Assembly (NCBI GenBank): GCA_021414205.1
Contig: JAIOOW010000003.1
Coordinates: forward strand, 259,370-300,364
From: Candidatus Anderseniibacteriota bacterium
GTDB taxonomy: Bacteria > Patescibacteriota > Andersenbacteria > UBA10190
Reading direction: 5' to 3'
Length of the DNA: 40,995 nt
The notes below the pieces were generated by a model. The model had not been told where the DNA came from. It did no database searches and was given only the letters and a program-made list of their open reading frames with translations. Below are positions 7,964 to 16,152 of this stretch, one piece after another; position 1 is the first letter of the stretch, and each line of letters begins with the position of its first letter. The translations under genes were made by a program, and so were the position numbers.

Positions 7964-8395
7964 ATGTTTATAGGCGAATACAATCACTCGATAGATGAAA
8001 AGGGCAGAATGAATGTTCCTGCGAAGTTTCGTCGTGACTTGGCAAGCGGTGTGGTTGTTACTCGCGGGTTGGATCACTGCCTCTTTGTATACCCGAAATC
8101 TGAATGGGGAGTGATGGCGGAAAAATTATCCCGCTTACCGGTAAGCCAGAAAAAGAGCCGTGCATTTGCGCGCTTAATGTTGGCCGGTGCAATGGATGTT
8201 GAGCTAGACGGGCAAGGGCGTGTGATGCTGCCGGAATACTTGCGCAAATATGCAGACGTAAAAAAGCATGTTGTTGTTGCAGGGTTGTATAACCGACTTG
8301 AAATTTGGGATGAAGATGCTTGGCAAGAATACCGAACGAAGACGGAACTTGAAAGCGATGACATTGCAGAAAGTATGAGCGAACTTGATATATGA
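7964..8395 (+). CDS. mraZ: Transcriptional regulator MraZ
   Basis: The protein has 143 residues from the ATG at 7964; the track's 7922 start lies in the operator repeats. MraZ is a ring-forming DNA-binding protein of two SpoVT/AbrB-like halves that regulates the division and cell wall (dcw) cluster. Both halves carry the family signature: HSIDEKGRMNVPAKFRRDL near the start and VELDGQGRVMLPEYLRKYA in the second half. It is the first gene of the local dcw cluster and overlaps rsmH by 4 nt (ATGA). The repeat array upstream is its expected autoregulatory site. Confidence 0.95.
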   Translation: MFIGEYNHSIDEKGRMNVPAKFRRDLASGVVVTRGLDHCLFVYPKSEWGVMAEKLSRLPVSQKKSRAFARLMLAGAMDVELDGQGRVMLPEYLRKYADVKKHVVVAGLYNRLEIWDEDAWQEYRTKTELESDDIAESMSELDI

Positions 8396-9351
8396 GCGAG
8401 CACATCCCTGTATTAGTAAAGGAGGTAGTAGATTTACTGGATCCAAAACCAGGCGATATTTTGTTGGATGGAACGCTCGGCCATGGAGGACATTCGCGTG
8501 CGTTCTTAGAAGCTGCTGGCGATGACAGCAAGGTTATCGGCATCGATGCAGACGAAGAGGCGCTTAAAGATGCTAAGGAGAACCTTAAAGAATTTGGCGA
8601 TCGCGTAACGTATATTCGTGGAAATTTTTACGATGTTCCAGAAACGCGTGTCACGAAAGAACTATTTGATTTGGGTATTGGTAGTCATCAGATTGCAGAT
8701 GAAGCTCGAGGATTTTCATTCTCTGCGGAGGGGGAGCTTGATATGCAATATGGGCCGCATGCCGACTTGCCGGATTCGAACATTCCATCATTGAACGATT
8801 TCGCGCGAAAAATAGGGCATTATCCGAATGCGCACGAACTGGTGAACGGGCTGGCGCCACTAGCATTATCTGATCTGATTCGAATATATGGTGAGGAGCG
8901 ATATTCAGGTGTTATCGCAAATGCGATTGTGGCTGCTCGCCCGATCGATGGCGCAAAAAAGCTAGCGCAAATAATTGCAGATGCTGTTCCGAAAACATAC
9001 GAACATGGGCGCATTCATCCGGCAACGAGAACGTTTCAAGCGTTGCGCATTGCAGTGAATCGTGAGCTTGAAGTGCTGGAAGCGGCATTGCCCAAAGCAG
9101 TAGAGATCTTAGAAGAAGGGGGCGTTCTTGCTGTTATTAGTTTCCATAGTCTTGAAGATAGGATTGTAAAAAATTATTTTCGCGAGCAGGCAAAATCCTG
9201 CGTGTGCCCGCCGGAGCAAATCGTATGTACATGCGATCATCCACCAACACTCGCAATTCTTACGAAGAAACCGATTACGGCAGGGGAAGGAGAAATTGAA
9301 AAAAATCCGCGTGCCAGATCGGCGAAACTAAGAGGGGCCCGGAGAATATAA
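8392..9351 (+). CDS. rsmH: 16S rRNA (cytosine-N4) methyltransferase RsmH
   Basis: At 319 residues it has the usual length for RsmH (MraW), which methylates N4 of C1402 in the 16S rRNA decoding centre using S-adenosylmethionine. Family motifs are present: HIPVLVKEVVDLL at the start, the SAM-binding DGTLGHGGHSRAFLE, GIDADEEAL, RTFQALRIAVNREL, VISFHSLEDRIVKNYFRE, a Cys-rich CVCPPEQIVCTC, and the basic tail NPRARSAKLRGARR. The usual DGxLxDLGVSSxQ is changed to LFDLGIGSHQIADEARGFSF. It overlaps mraZ and is the second gene of the dcw cluster. There is no Shine-Dalgarno sequence. Confidence 0.95.
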   Translation: MSEHIPVLVKEVVDLLDPKPGDILLDGTLGHGGHSRAFLEAAGDDSKVIGIDADEEALKDAKENLKEFGDRVTYIRGNFYDVPETRVTKELFDLGIGSHQIADEARGFSFSAEGELDMQYGPHADLPDSNIPSLNDFARKIGHYPNAHELVNGLAPLALSDLIRIYGEERYSGVIANAIVAARPIDGAKKLAQIIADAVPKTYEHGRIHPATRTFQALRIAVNRELEVLEAALPKAVEILEEGGVLAVISFHSLEDRIVKNYFREQAKSCVCPPEQIVCTCDHPPTLAILTKKPITAGEGEIEKNPRARSAKLRGARRI

Positions 9352-9407
9352 GAGGAAACAGGCAAGTAAACAAACAACATTAACACACATATCAAACACA
9401 AAACCAT

Positions 9408-9800
9408 ATGACACAAACACGACAACAAGTTATAACACCTCGCGCATCCCGTACTTCTCGCAGTACGCGATCGTATCGCTTATCGAGTCAGCGCGGATCT
9501 ATCGATCATGGTACGGCTGCTGCGATGTTTGGGATTGTGGCGGTGGTATTAGTGGGAATGTTTAGCTTTTTTTATCTGCAACAGGTAGTGCGCACGGCAT
9601 CTCAAGGGGCAGATATCAACCAACTTGAATCGCAATTGTCGAGCTTGAAAGAACAGCAAAAGACCCTTGAATTAGATGGCGCACATTTACGGTCTTTGCA
9701 AACGATTCAAGATCAGACAGGTTCAATGAATTTGGTGCCGGCTGATTCTGTATCATATCTTGCTCCAACAGATGGACGCGTCGCAGTGCTCATAAAATAA
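9408..9800 (+). CDS. FtsL-like single-pass division protein
   Basis: The protein has 130 residues. A basic, Ser/Thr/Arg-rich cytoplasmic N-terminus (~35 residues) is followed by one transmembrane helix (AAAMFGIVAVVLVGMFSFFYL) and an extracytoplasmic coiled coil (INQLESQLSSLKEQQKTLEL). This topology, size and position between rsmH and ftsI are those of FtsL, which links FtsI and FtsW to the divisome. Sequence identity in FtsL is usually too low for motif recognition, so the call rests on layout and synteny. The 5' leader (9360-9407) is almost pure A and C with no Shine-Dalgarno sequence. The stop is followed at once by the ftsI ATG. Confidence 0.7.
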   Translation: MTQTRQQVITPRASRTSRSTRSYRLSSQRGSIDHGTAAAMFGIVAVVLVGMFSFFYLQQVVRTASQGADINQLESQLSSLKEQQKTLELDGAHLRSLQTIQDQTGSMNLVPADSVSYLAPTDGRVAVLIK

Positions 9801-11714
9801 ATGGCCAATAAAACGCATGTACGCACTCAAATATTGATCGCAGGGGGATTTATTCTCCTTGCGATACTGATTGGACGATTAGCGGATCTTCAGCTGATTC
9901 AGCATTCTCATTTCATGGAAATTGCGGACGCTCAAAGAAAGCGTGCATCTGATTTGCAGCCTCATCGAGGAACAATCTATGTGCAAGACGGTAAGGGCGG
10001 GGATTTGTTCCCGATTGCAAGCAATAAGCAGGCCTGGATCGTGTATGCTGTTCCTCGGAACATGAAAGATCCGCGCAGCGTTGCTGACGCGTTGGCCCCT
10101 GCGCTGGTTCAGTACCATGAGCGTCAAGAGAAGCAGAAGCAGGACATTATTCAAAATACTGGGCAGAATGATTACCTGGCATTGCACCCGTCGCCTAGTC
10201 CAGAACCCGGTGCTGACCAGCCTAGCCCAAGCCCGTCCCCGGAGCCGGAAGATCAATTAATCTCTGATACTGCAAATCAGTTGTATGAAAAATTTGACCA
10301 GAAAACAGATCCGTATGAACCGCTCTTAAAGCCATACGAAGTGTTGGATGATGATTTTTTGGCATTTCTTAAAGACAAACAATTTCCCGGCATAGTTCTT
10401 GAGCAAGAAGAAGATCGTACGTATCCGGAGGGTACGCTATTTGCGCATGGAGTCGGGTATGTAGGATTGGACGGAGCAGCGTCTACGGGCAGATATGGTA
10501 TTGAAGGATATTTCGATTCGATATTAAAAGGAGATTTAGGATTTTTGTCTGGTGAGCGCGGTGCTACCGGCGGAATTATCGGAGTTGCGAAAAATGAATT
10601 CAAGCCTGCTACGGATGGATCCGATGTTGTGTTAACGGTCGATCGGGTTGTGCAGGCATTTGCGGAAGAAGAGTTGAAGAACGGGGTTCAGAAGTATAGA
10701 GCGGACAGAGGCAGTATTCTTGTCATGAATCCGAAAACGGGGCAAGTGCTTGCCATGGCAACGTACCCCACATTTGATCCGAATATGTACTATGCGGTGC
10801 GAGACGCAAAAGTGGAAACCAACCCCATAGTTTCTGACAGCTTTGAACCTGGGTCTATTTTAAAGCCGGTTATTATGTCGGGGGCAATAAATGACAGTCT
10901 TGTAACGCCAGACACTACGATGGTCGATAACGGGCCTGTGCATATCGGCAAATATACAATTAATACGTTCGATGGAAAGCATCGCGGCGTGCAGACAATG
11001 ACGAATATTCTTGAGCAATCCAATAACGTTGGGATGGTGTGGGTTGCGCAGAAGATGGGGTCTGAGCGCATGTACGATTATTTGAGGCGGTTTGGAATTG
11101 GAGAGAGGACGGGAGTTGAACTTGATGGTGAAACGCAGACGAACCTCCCTGAGCCACAAACGTGGGGAGAAACAAAGCAGGCTACGACAGGATTCGGGCA
11201 AGGAGTTGTTGTTACGCCCATTCAGGCATTAAATGCAATTGATGCTATAGCAAATAATGGTCAATTAATGCAACCTCATATCGTAGACAGTATTAAGTCG
11301 CCCGATGGAACAACGAAAACAATAGCTGCAACTCCTGTTCGTCAAGTTATTACCCCTGAAACGGCTTCGAAAGTATCTGCAATGATGGTAAGTGTTATCG
11401 AGAACGGAGTAGGGCGATCCGCGCGCATTCCGGGATACTATATGGCCGGCAAAACTGGAACGGCGCAGGTTGCGGATCCTGCAACCGGAAAATATTCTAC
11501 GGAAAATAAGATTATTACGTTTGCGGGATTTGGTCCCGTTCCTGATCCGCAATTTTCTATCCTAATTAAATTGGATAATCCATACGGTCTTTCGTTTGCG
11601 TCGGGTACGTCTGCTCCGATGTTTAAGGATTTGGCATCGAAGCTGCTGACGTATTATCAGGTGCCTCCTTCGTACGATGCGTCTGCGCCGCAAAGTAAAT
11701 TCCAAGTGCCGTAA
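9801..11714 (+). CDS. ftsI: Division-type class B penicillin-binding protein (FtsI-like)
   Basis: This 637-residue transpeptidase cross-links septal peptidoglycan and is anchored by one N-terminal helix (ILIAGGFILLAILIGRLADL). A pedestal region follows (QRKRASDLQPHRGTIYVQDG). The three active-site motifs are intact: SxxK as S352-I-L-K355 in EPGSILKP, SxN as S407-N-N409 in EQSNNVGM, and KTG at 551-553 in AGKTGTAQ. An unusual Pro/Ser/Glu-rich insert (PSPSPEPGADQPSPSPSPEP, ~residues 133-152) lies in the N-terminal half and is probably a flexible linker. It abuts the ftsL-like gene and is followed 1 nt later by the MurF-like gene, so all are in one operon. Confidence 0.92.
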   Translation: MANKTHVRTQILIAGGFILLAILIGRLADLQLIQHSHFMEIADAQRKRASDLQPHRGTIYVQDGKGGDLFPIASNKQAWIVYAVPRNMKDPRSVADALAPALVQYHERQEKQKQDIIQNTGQNDYLALHPSPSPEPGADQPSPSPSPEPEDQLISDTANQLYEKFDQKTDPYEPLLKPYEVLDDDFLAFLKDKQFPGIVLEQEEDRTYPEGTLFAHGVGYVGLDGAASTGRYGIEGYFDSILKGDLGFLSGERGATGGIIGVAKNEFKPATDGSDVVLTVDRVVQAFAEEELKNGVQKYRADRGSILVMNPKTGQVLAMATYPTFDPNMYYAVRDAKVETNPIVSDSFEPGSILKPVIMSGAINDSLVTPDTTMVDNGPVHIGKYTINTFDGKHRGVQTMTNILEQSNNVGMVWVAQKMGSERMYDYLRRFGIGERTGVELDGETQTNLPEPQTWGETKQATTGFGQGVVVTPIQALNAIDAIANNGQLMQPHIVDSIKSPDGTTKTIAATPVRQVITPETASKVSAMMVSVIENGVGRSARIPGYYMAGKTGTAQVADPATGKYSTENKIITFAGFGPVPDPQFSILIKLDNPYGLSFASGTSAPMFKDLASKLLTYYQVPPSYDASAPQSKFQVP

Positions 11715-11715
11715 T

Positions 11716-12816
11716 ATGCAAACGCTCTTTAATCGCATTGCATGGTTTCGAATGGAACAATATTTGTTGCGTCACAAATTGTGTCGAATTGCTATAGCGG
11801 GAACATATGGGAGGACGCTTGTGGCGCATATGGCGTATAACGCGATGCGACAACATCGGCATGTGAGATTGGGGTACGCGGTAGAAGATGTATCAGATAT
11901 TCCGCTGGGCGTACTTGGACGCGATCACGAGACGGAGCATGGAAATATCATTACGTTTTTGACGGGCGTGTGGCAAAGAGAATTGCACGAGAAAGAGCCT
12001 GATACGATTATTACGGAATTGCCGGTATTGCAGCCTGGCTTTATCCCATATGCTGCGTCGAAAATTCTTCCGAATATAGTTGTAATGCATCATATTGTGA
12101 CATTCGAAGAAGAATATCGCGATGCGCTCAAGTATCTTGCGCGCGATGTTGTCATTATTGCAAATGCGGATGATGAGGTCGTTATGGATGTAGTGCGGGA
12201 ATCGGATCTGAAAATTATTACCTATGGCAGGAGTAAGGATGCGGATATTAGGATTGCGCGAACAGTGCGTGGGGATGCGCAAACGGGGATTTTTATTACT
12301 ATTCATGCGCACGGCGTTGATCATGAATTATTTTTGCCAAACTTGTTTGTAAAAGAACATGTATCCGCGTTTGCATGCGCATTAGCATGTGCGTATGCCA
12401 CGAAGATTCCAATTCCAGAGGCAATGCGCGGAATTCAACACATGGTACTTCCGGAGGGTGCTTTACGAAAGCGAGAGGGAGAGCGTGGCGAGACAATTAT
12501 TTCTGAATATGTTGAATGTGTAGATCAGATGCTGGAATCCATGAAGTCATTCCAGGCATTGCCGCATGCTGGCAGAAAGATAGTTATGTTACAAGATATT
12601 GTGCCTATGGGCGCGCAAGACTGTGAGCGCATCGGCGAGCAGCTAACTAAGTCAGCTACGTTAATAGTCTTCATCGGGAAGGCCATGCGCCAGGTTCAAG
12701 ATGTTGTGCATAGATCAGGCGAGAAGATAGACACCCACTGGTTTGCTACGCGCAGCGAGGCGGTGGCGTGGCTTAGTCCTCATATAACGGGTAGCGACAT
12801 GATTCTGGACATATAG
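11716..12816 (+). CDS. Degenerate MurF-like Mur ligase homologue
   Basis: This 366-residue protein starts at the ATG at 11716, one base after the ftsI stop. Its order of elements follows Mur ligases of the MurF type: a P-loop region (IAGTYGRTL), a central segment (DTIITELPVLQPGFIPYAAS, then PNIVVMHH), NADDEVVMD, ITYGRSKDADIRI, and a C-terminal Rossmann-like part (KIVMLQDIVPMG). Several catalytic motifs are altered. The P-loop has Arg for the essential Lys of GTxGKT, the TNIxxAHLE motif reads MHHIVTFEEEY, and the DxYNANPxSM motif reads SEYVECVDQM. It may be an inactive or repurposed homologue. Its place in the dcw cluster fits a cell-wall role. It is shorter than typical MurF (~450 residues). 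Confidence 0.6.
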   Translation: MQTLFNRIAWFRMEQYLLRHKLCRIAIAGTYGRTLVAHMAYNAMRQHRHVRLGYAVEDVSDIPLGVLGRDHETEHGNIITFLTGVWQRELHEKEPDTIITELPVLQPGFIPYAASKILPNIVVMHHIVTFEEEYRDALKYLARDVVIIANADDEVVMDVVRESDLKIITYGRSKDADIRIARTVRGDAQTGIFITIHAHGVDHELFLPNLFVKEHVSAFACALACAYATKIPIPEAMRGIQHMVLPEGALRKREGERGETIISEYVECVDQMLESMKSFQALPHAGRKIVMLQDIVPMGAQDCERIGEQLTKSATLIVFIGKAMRQVQDVVHRSGEKIDTHWFATRSEAVAWLSPHITGSDMILDI

Positions 12817-12842
12817 AGTAAAACCCTTTATAAACAATCCAT

Positions 12843-12914
12843 GGCTCCATCGTCTAACGGCTAGGACATAGCCTTCTCAAGGCTAAGATAGGGGTTCGAT
12901 TCCCCTTGGAGCTA
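12843..12914 (+). tRNA. tRNA-Glu (anticodon CUC)
   Basis: The 72-base cloverleaf has acceptor arms GGCTCCA/TGGAGCT (one G-T pair at position 1), anticodon stem TAGCC/GGCTA and loop TTCTCAA, giving anticodon CTC (reads GAG). The T arm is GGGG-TTCGATT-CCCC. CCA is not encoded. It lies between the MurF-like gene and the YfhO gene on the same strand, with only 5 bases between its 3' end and the next ATG. Confidence 0.95.
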
Positions 12915-12919
12915 CACGT

Positions 12920-15409
12920 ATGATAAAAGATCGGACGCTCGTATATGTCGTATTGATTGTTTGTATCTTTTTTGTAACCAAGTGGACATTTCAGGGTGCA
13001 TATTTTTTAAAGGACTTGGTAATTAATACTATTCCGCTTGAGAATTTGTACGGACAGATACAACGTGCAGGGCAGTCGCCACTGTGGGCCCCTGAATTAG
13101 CAGGCGGATACCCGCTACTGGCAAGTGCGCAATTGGATTTTTGGTATCCGCCGCATATGATTCTTCGTCAGTTTTTACCTGGAGTGTGGACATTAAATAT
13201 CTCTCTTCTTTTGCATGCATTACTCGCTGCAATAGGAACATTTCTCTTTTTAAAATATAACAAACTTACGAGCATTGCCGCAGGCATGGCAGCGGTGTTA
13301 TTTCCGTTCGGAGCTACATTCGTTGGGAAGTATTCGTCGCTTAATTTAGTGTTGCCATTCATGTGGGCGCCGCTGCTTTTTCTTTTGCTGCAATTGTTTA
13401 TGGAGCAAGGAAGACTCAAATATTTTACGATGTGGGTCGGCGCTACTGCGTTATGTATTCTCGTTGGGCATCCCCAAATGGCACTTTATGTATTAATGAG
13501 TGAAGTGTTATTTATAGGCTGTCTCACTGCGTATTCGTGGGATAGATGGAAAAGAGCAGTGGGAGCGCAGTTAGGAATTGTGCTGGCGATCGCCATGTGT
13601 TCGTTTTATCTGTTGCCGATCATTTATAATATACCAGATACGGATCGTGCCACAGGCACACTTCATGCAAATGCTGTCGGGATGTTTGATTATCAATTTA
13701 CCCCCAAAGCTTTTTTGGGTTTGGTGTTACCGCATCCATTTGGGCATGATGGGGCGTATCGTGGGCCCACGAATGAAAGCGAACTTTCCTCTTACCTTGG
13801 GCCAATTGTCGTATTATTGGCATTCCTAGGAATATGCACTAGCAGGCGAAAATTTCCGGCGGTGTGGCTAGTATCCGTTGTTTTGATAGTTGTAGGGCTT
13901 ACGCTTGCGATAGGTGGGTATTCGCCGGTATTTCGGTGGCTTGTTGCGCATGGATTCAACTATTTTAACGCTCCGAGTCGTTTCTTTTTTTATGTTGATA
14001 TCGGGCTAGTTTTTTTTGCTGCTGCCGGATTAGATTTTTTCAGAAGTTTTGCAAAGCCATGGTTGGCGCTGGCAGCTGTATTGCCGGTCCTATGGGTTGG
14101 CTGGGGCTGGCATCAAGGCGTGCCGTGGGAATTTACTCAGGAGCCGGCAATGGTGCGATTGTTGCAAGGGCAGGGATTCGCGAGAATTTTTTCTGGAGAT
14201 ACTATTGCCGAGAATGCTCCTGATAATGATTTTGGTATTAAAGCATATAATTTGATTTGTGATACATGCGTGTATCGACAAACATTTGTGTCGCCATTTG
14301 ATCGTATAAATGGTATTGCGATACAGGTTGCCAGCGTTCATATAGGCACTGGAACTTTGAAGCTTACACTATATGACGGCAGTGGTAAGAAACTTCGCGA
14401 AGCAATAATAGGAAATAAGGATCTTGTTGATAGTCAATGGAATACTGTTCCGTTTCAGGTAGTAGAACATGCGCAAGGTCAATCGTTTTATTTCGAAATC
14501 AGGTCTGATATGCCGCGTATTCAAGCTCCTCGACTTTTAATTCATACCAATCCAAATCAGCAGTATGATCCGAGCGGCAGATTGTATAATTGCATTAAAG
14601 CTGGATGCCTTGAAGTAAAAAACTATGATGCAGCTTTTAAAATTATTGCTTCTTCTCAAGCGGTTTCGTATTACGATGCACTCGCCCCGTATGTTTCAGC
14701 TGGCTTCGGTATAGGCACGATGCAATGGGCAGGATCATTACCGATAGGTGTAGTAAAAGAATATTTAAAACCGCTTGGTACCTGGGGAGATCCATGGGGC
14801 CCAGGAGCGCGAGCTATCATTAATAGATTTGCCACTACGCATTTTATTGGAATATTCCCGCCATACCGATATGCAGAAAGTTTAAATGGCACATCGTATA
14901 TCTCTAGTGTGCCGATCGGTGATCAATTTTTACGGTTATATCGAAATGACGAAGCGTTTCCTCGTGTACAGTTTGTGCAAACAGTGAAAGCATTATCGGA
15001 TACAACGGATCAAATAAATACGATTATGAAATTGCCAGCTACCGATCAAAAAACGGTAGTAGCTGACGTTCCTAGTGATGCAGTATTTTCTCTAAGCGGT
15101 AATGCGGCACATCTTATACAAGATGGGCGCACAAAAGTAATTATTCAAACACAGCAAGATAGTGATGGGTTTTTGGTATTGCGCGACTTATTGCTCAAAG
15201 ACTGGACCGCGACAATAGACGGTCATCCCGCGCACATATATCGTGTGGACGGGCTGTTTCGAGGAATAGAAGTTTCCGCTGGGTCTCATGTTATTTCTTT
15301 TGAATATAAACCTCGATGGATTGGCCTTGCGGTGTGGTCATTAGGTATATCGCTAAGTATATTTTTGATCCTCGCGTGGATTTCAATAAAAAAGAAAACC
15401 GGACGGTGA
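12920..15409 (+). CDS. YfhO-family polytopic membrane protein (GT-C-like)
   Basis: This 829-residue protein has about ten to twelve N-terminal membrane segments (LVYVVLIVCIFFVTKW, LAIAMCSFYLLPIIYNI, VVLLAFLGICTS and others). A large, strand-rich extracytoplasmic part follows (~residues 420-790), then a final helix (WSLGISLSIFLILAWISI) and a basic tail. GGYPLLASAQLDFWYPPHM in the first outer loop and FNAPSRFFFYVDIGLVFFAA are typical of the YfhO family, which is thought to transfer sugars from lipid carriers onto surface polymers. The acceptor here is unknown. It starts 5 nt after tRNA-Glu with no Shine-Dalgarno sequence, so cutting out the tRNA would leave a nearly leaderless mRNA. Confidence 0.8.
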   Translation: MIKDRTLVYVVLIVCIFFVTKWTFQGAYFLKDLVINTIPLENLYGQIQRAGQSPLWAPELAGGYPLLASAQLDFWYPPHMILRQFLPGVWTLNISLLLHALLAAIGTFLFLKYNKLTSIAAGMAAVLFPFGATFVGKYSSLNLVLPFMWAPLLFLLLQLFMEQGRLKYFTMWVGATALCILVGHPQMALYVLMSEVLFIGCLTAYSWDRWKRAVGAQLGIVLAIAMCSFYLLPIIYNIPDTDRATGTLHANAVGMFDYQFTPKAFLGLVLPHPFGHDGAYRGPTNESELSSYLGPIVVLLAFLGICTSRRKFPAVWLVSVVLIVVGLTLAIGGYSPVFRWLVAHGFNYFNAPSRFFFYVDIGLVFFAAAGLDFFRSFAKPWLALAAVLPVLWVGWGWHQGVPWEFTQEPAMVRLLQGQGFARIFSGDTIAENAPDNDFGIKAYNLICDTCVYRQTFVSPFDRINGIAIQVASVHIGTGTLKLTLYDGSGKKLREAIIGNKDLVDSQWNTVPFQVVEHAQGQSFYFEIRSDMPRIQAPRLLIHTNPNQQYDPSGRLYNCIKAGCLEVKNYDAAFKIIASSQAVSYYDALAPYVSAGFGIGTMQWAGSLPIGVVKEYLKPLGTWGDPWGPGARAIINRFATTHFIGIFPPYRYAESLNGTSYISSVPIGDQFLRLYRNDEAFPRVQFVQTVKALSDTTDQINTIMKLPATDQKTVVADVPSDAVFSLSGNAAHLIQDGRTKVIIQTQQDSDGFLVLRDLLLKDWTATIDGHPAHIYRVDGLFRGIEVSAGSHVISFEYKPRWIGLAVWSLGISLSIFLILAWISIKKKTGR

Positions 15410-15418
15410 GGTCCGGGG
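15388..15418 (-). terminator. Terminator of the 15872 minus gene, overlapping the YfhO 3' end
   Basis: On the minus strand, CCGGAC-ctcacc-GTCCGG is followed by TTTTCTTTTTT. The T run lies inside the last codons of the convergent YfhO gene, so it works for the minus-strand gene. Confidence 0.8.
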
Positions 15419-15428
15419 TTGGAATTGA

Positions 15429-15872
15429 TTATGTTGTTTTTCTGGCAATTGAGAGGCTGTCGCTGTTTCTGAGGATCGTTACTTCGTCGCGAGTGATTAT
15501 GATATAGCTGATGTGCGTTGCGTTTTCTTTGAGATCGCAATCGGCGGGGATTTCAGCATTCATTTCGTACATGAGCACAGAAGATTCATCAACAGTCGTT
15601 GTTAGGTCTGTGCCCCAATATGCGTATACTCGATAGGTTACGGTAGTTGCGGAGGTTCTTTGGCACAGAACCCACCCAATGCCCCCGCAATTAAGACACG
15701 CGCACTTTTTCGTAGCCACGGTCTCAGTTGATGCATTGGTAATCTGATGTTCGATATAAGAGTCTCTAGAGCGAACAAGGAGGAGGATTGTTGGCGGTCG
15801 TTCTCTGTCTGGGAGTTGTGGATAGAGCGATTCAAGTGGAGGGAATTCTGTTTGGGGAGTGAGGAGTGTCAC
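15429..15872 (-). CDS. Hypothetical protein with a DnaJ-like CxxCxGxG zinc motif
   Basis: I do not recognise the family. I choose GTG at 15872 (147 residues) because AAAGGA lies 8 nt upstream. The track's ATG at 15935 is inside a hairpin terminator and upstream of the promoter. In the middle is CACLNCGGIGWVLC, one CxxCxGxG unit like those in DnaJ zinc fingers, plus two further cysteines, suggesting a small metal site. The rest is strand-rich and soluble (RVYAYWGTDLTTTV, ISYIIITRDEVTIL). It is a single-gene unit with its own promoter, Shine-Dalgarno sequence and terminator. Confidence 0.6.
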   Translation of the reverse strand: MTLLTPQTEFPPLESLYPQLPDRERPPTILLLVRSRDSYIEHQITNASTETVATKKCACLNCGGIGWVLCQRTSATTVTYRVYAYWGTDLTTTVDESSVLMYEMNAEIPADCDLKENATHISYIIITRDEVTILRNSDSLSIARKTT

Positions 15873-15893
15873 GTCGCGATTCCTTTCTTTTTG

Positions 15894-15922
15894 TATGTAA
15901 TTGGAGAGAACAATTTGAGCAA
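15894..15922 (-). promoter_or_regulatory. Promoter of the CxxC protein gene
   Basis: On the minus strand, TTGCTC, 17 bases, then TACATA, about 22 nt before the GTG start at 15872. It lies just downstream of the hairpin at 15925. Confidence 0.5.
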
Positions 15923-15924
15923 AA

Positions 15925-15952
15925 AAATAACCCACATATGTGGGTTATTTTT
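15925..15952. terminator. Perfect palindromic hairpin, bidirectional terminator
   Basis: AAATAACCCACATATGTGGGTTATTT is a perfect 26-base palindrome flanked by A and T runs. It separates the CxxC gene from the GNAT gene, which point away from each other. Confidence 0.75.
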
Positions 15953-16049
15953 GAAACGATATTTGTTTCTTGCGTTTTTGCATCTGAATTATCATACACC
16001 TGCAATATAGAATGTCAAAACATACTACCTGCAGGTAATGGAAATATGG

Positions 16050-16078
16050 TTGCAAATAGCTTGCTGATATGGTACAGA
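16050..16078 (+). promoter_or_regulatory. Promoter of the GNAT gene
   Basis: TTGCAA, 17 bases, then TACAGA, giving a ~65-70 nt leader before the ATG at 16153. The rest of the 15953-16152 gap holds nothing else that I recognise. Confidence 0.5.
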
Positions 16079-16152
16079 CATAGAGCGGAAAACTAGCAAA
16101 GGGCTAGGAATACGACAGCTCTTTTGGGAATACTGATAACGGAGATAGCTCA

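Noticed and set aside
15873-15935. Upstream ATG extension of the CxxC protein (track start 15935)
   Set aside because: The ATG sits in the loop of a perfect hairpin and upstream of the best promoter; GTG at 15872 has a well-spaced AAAGGA.
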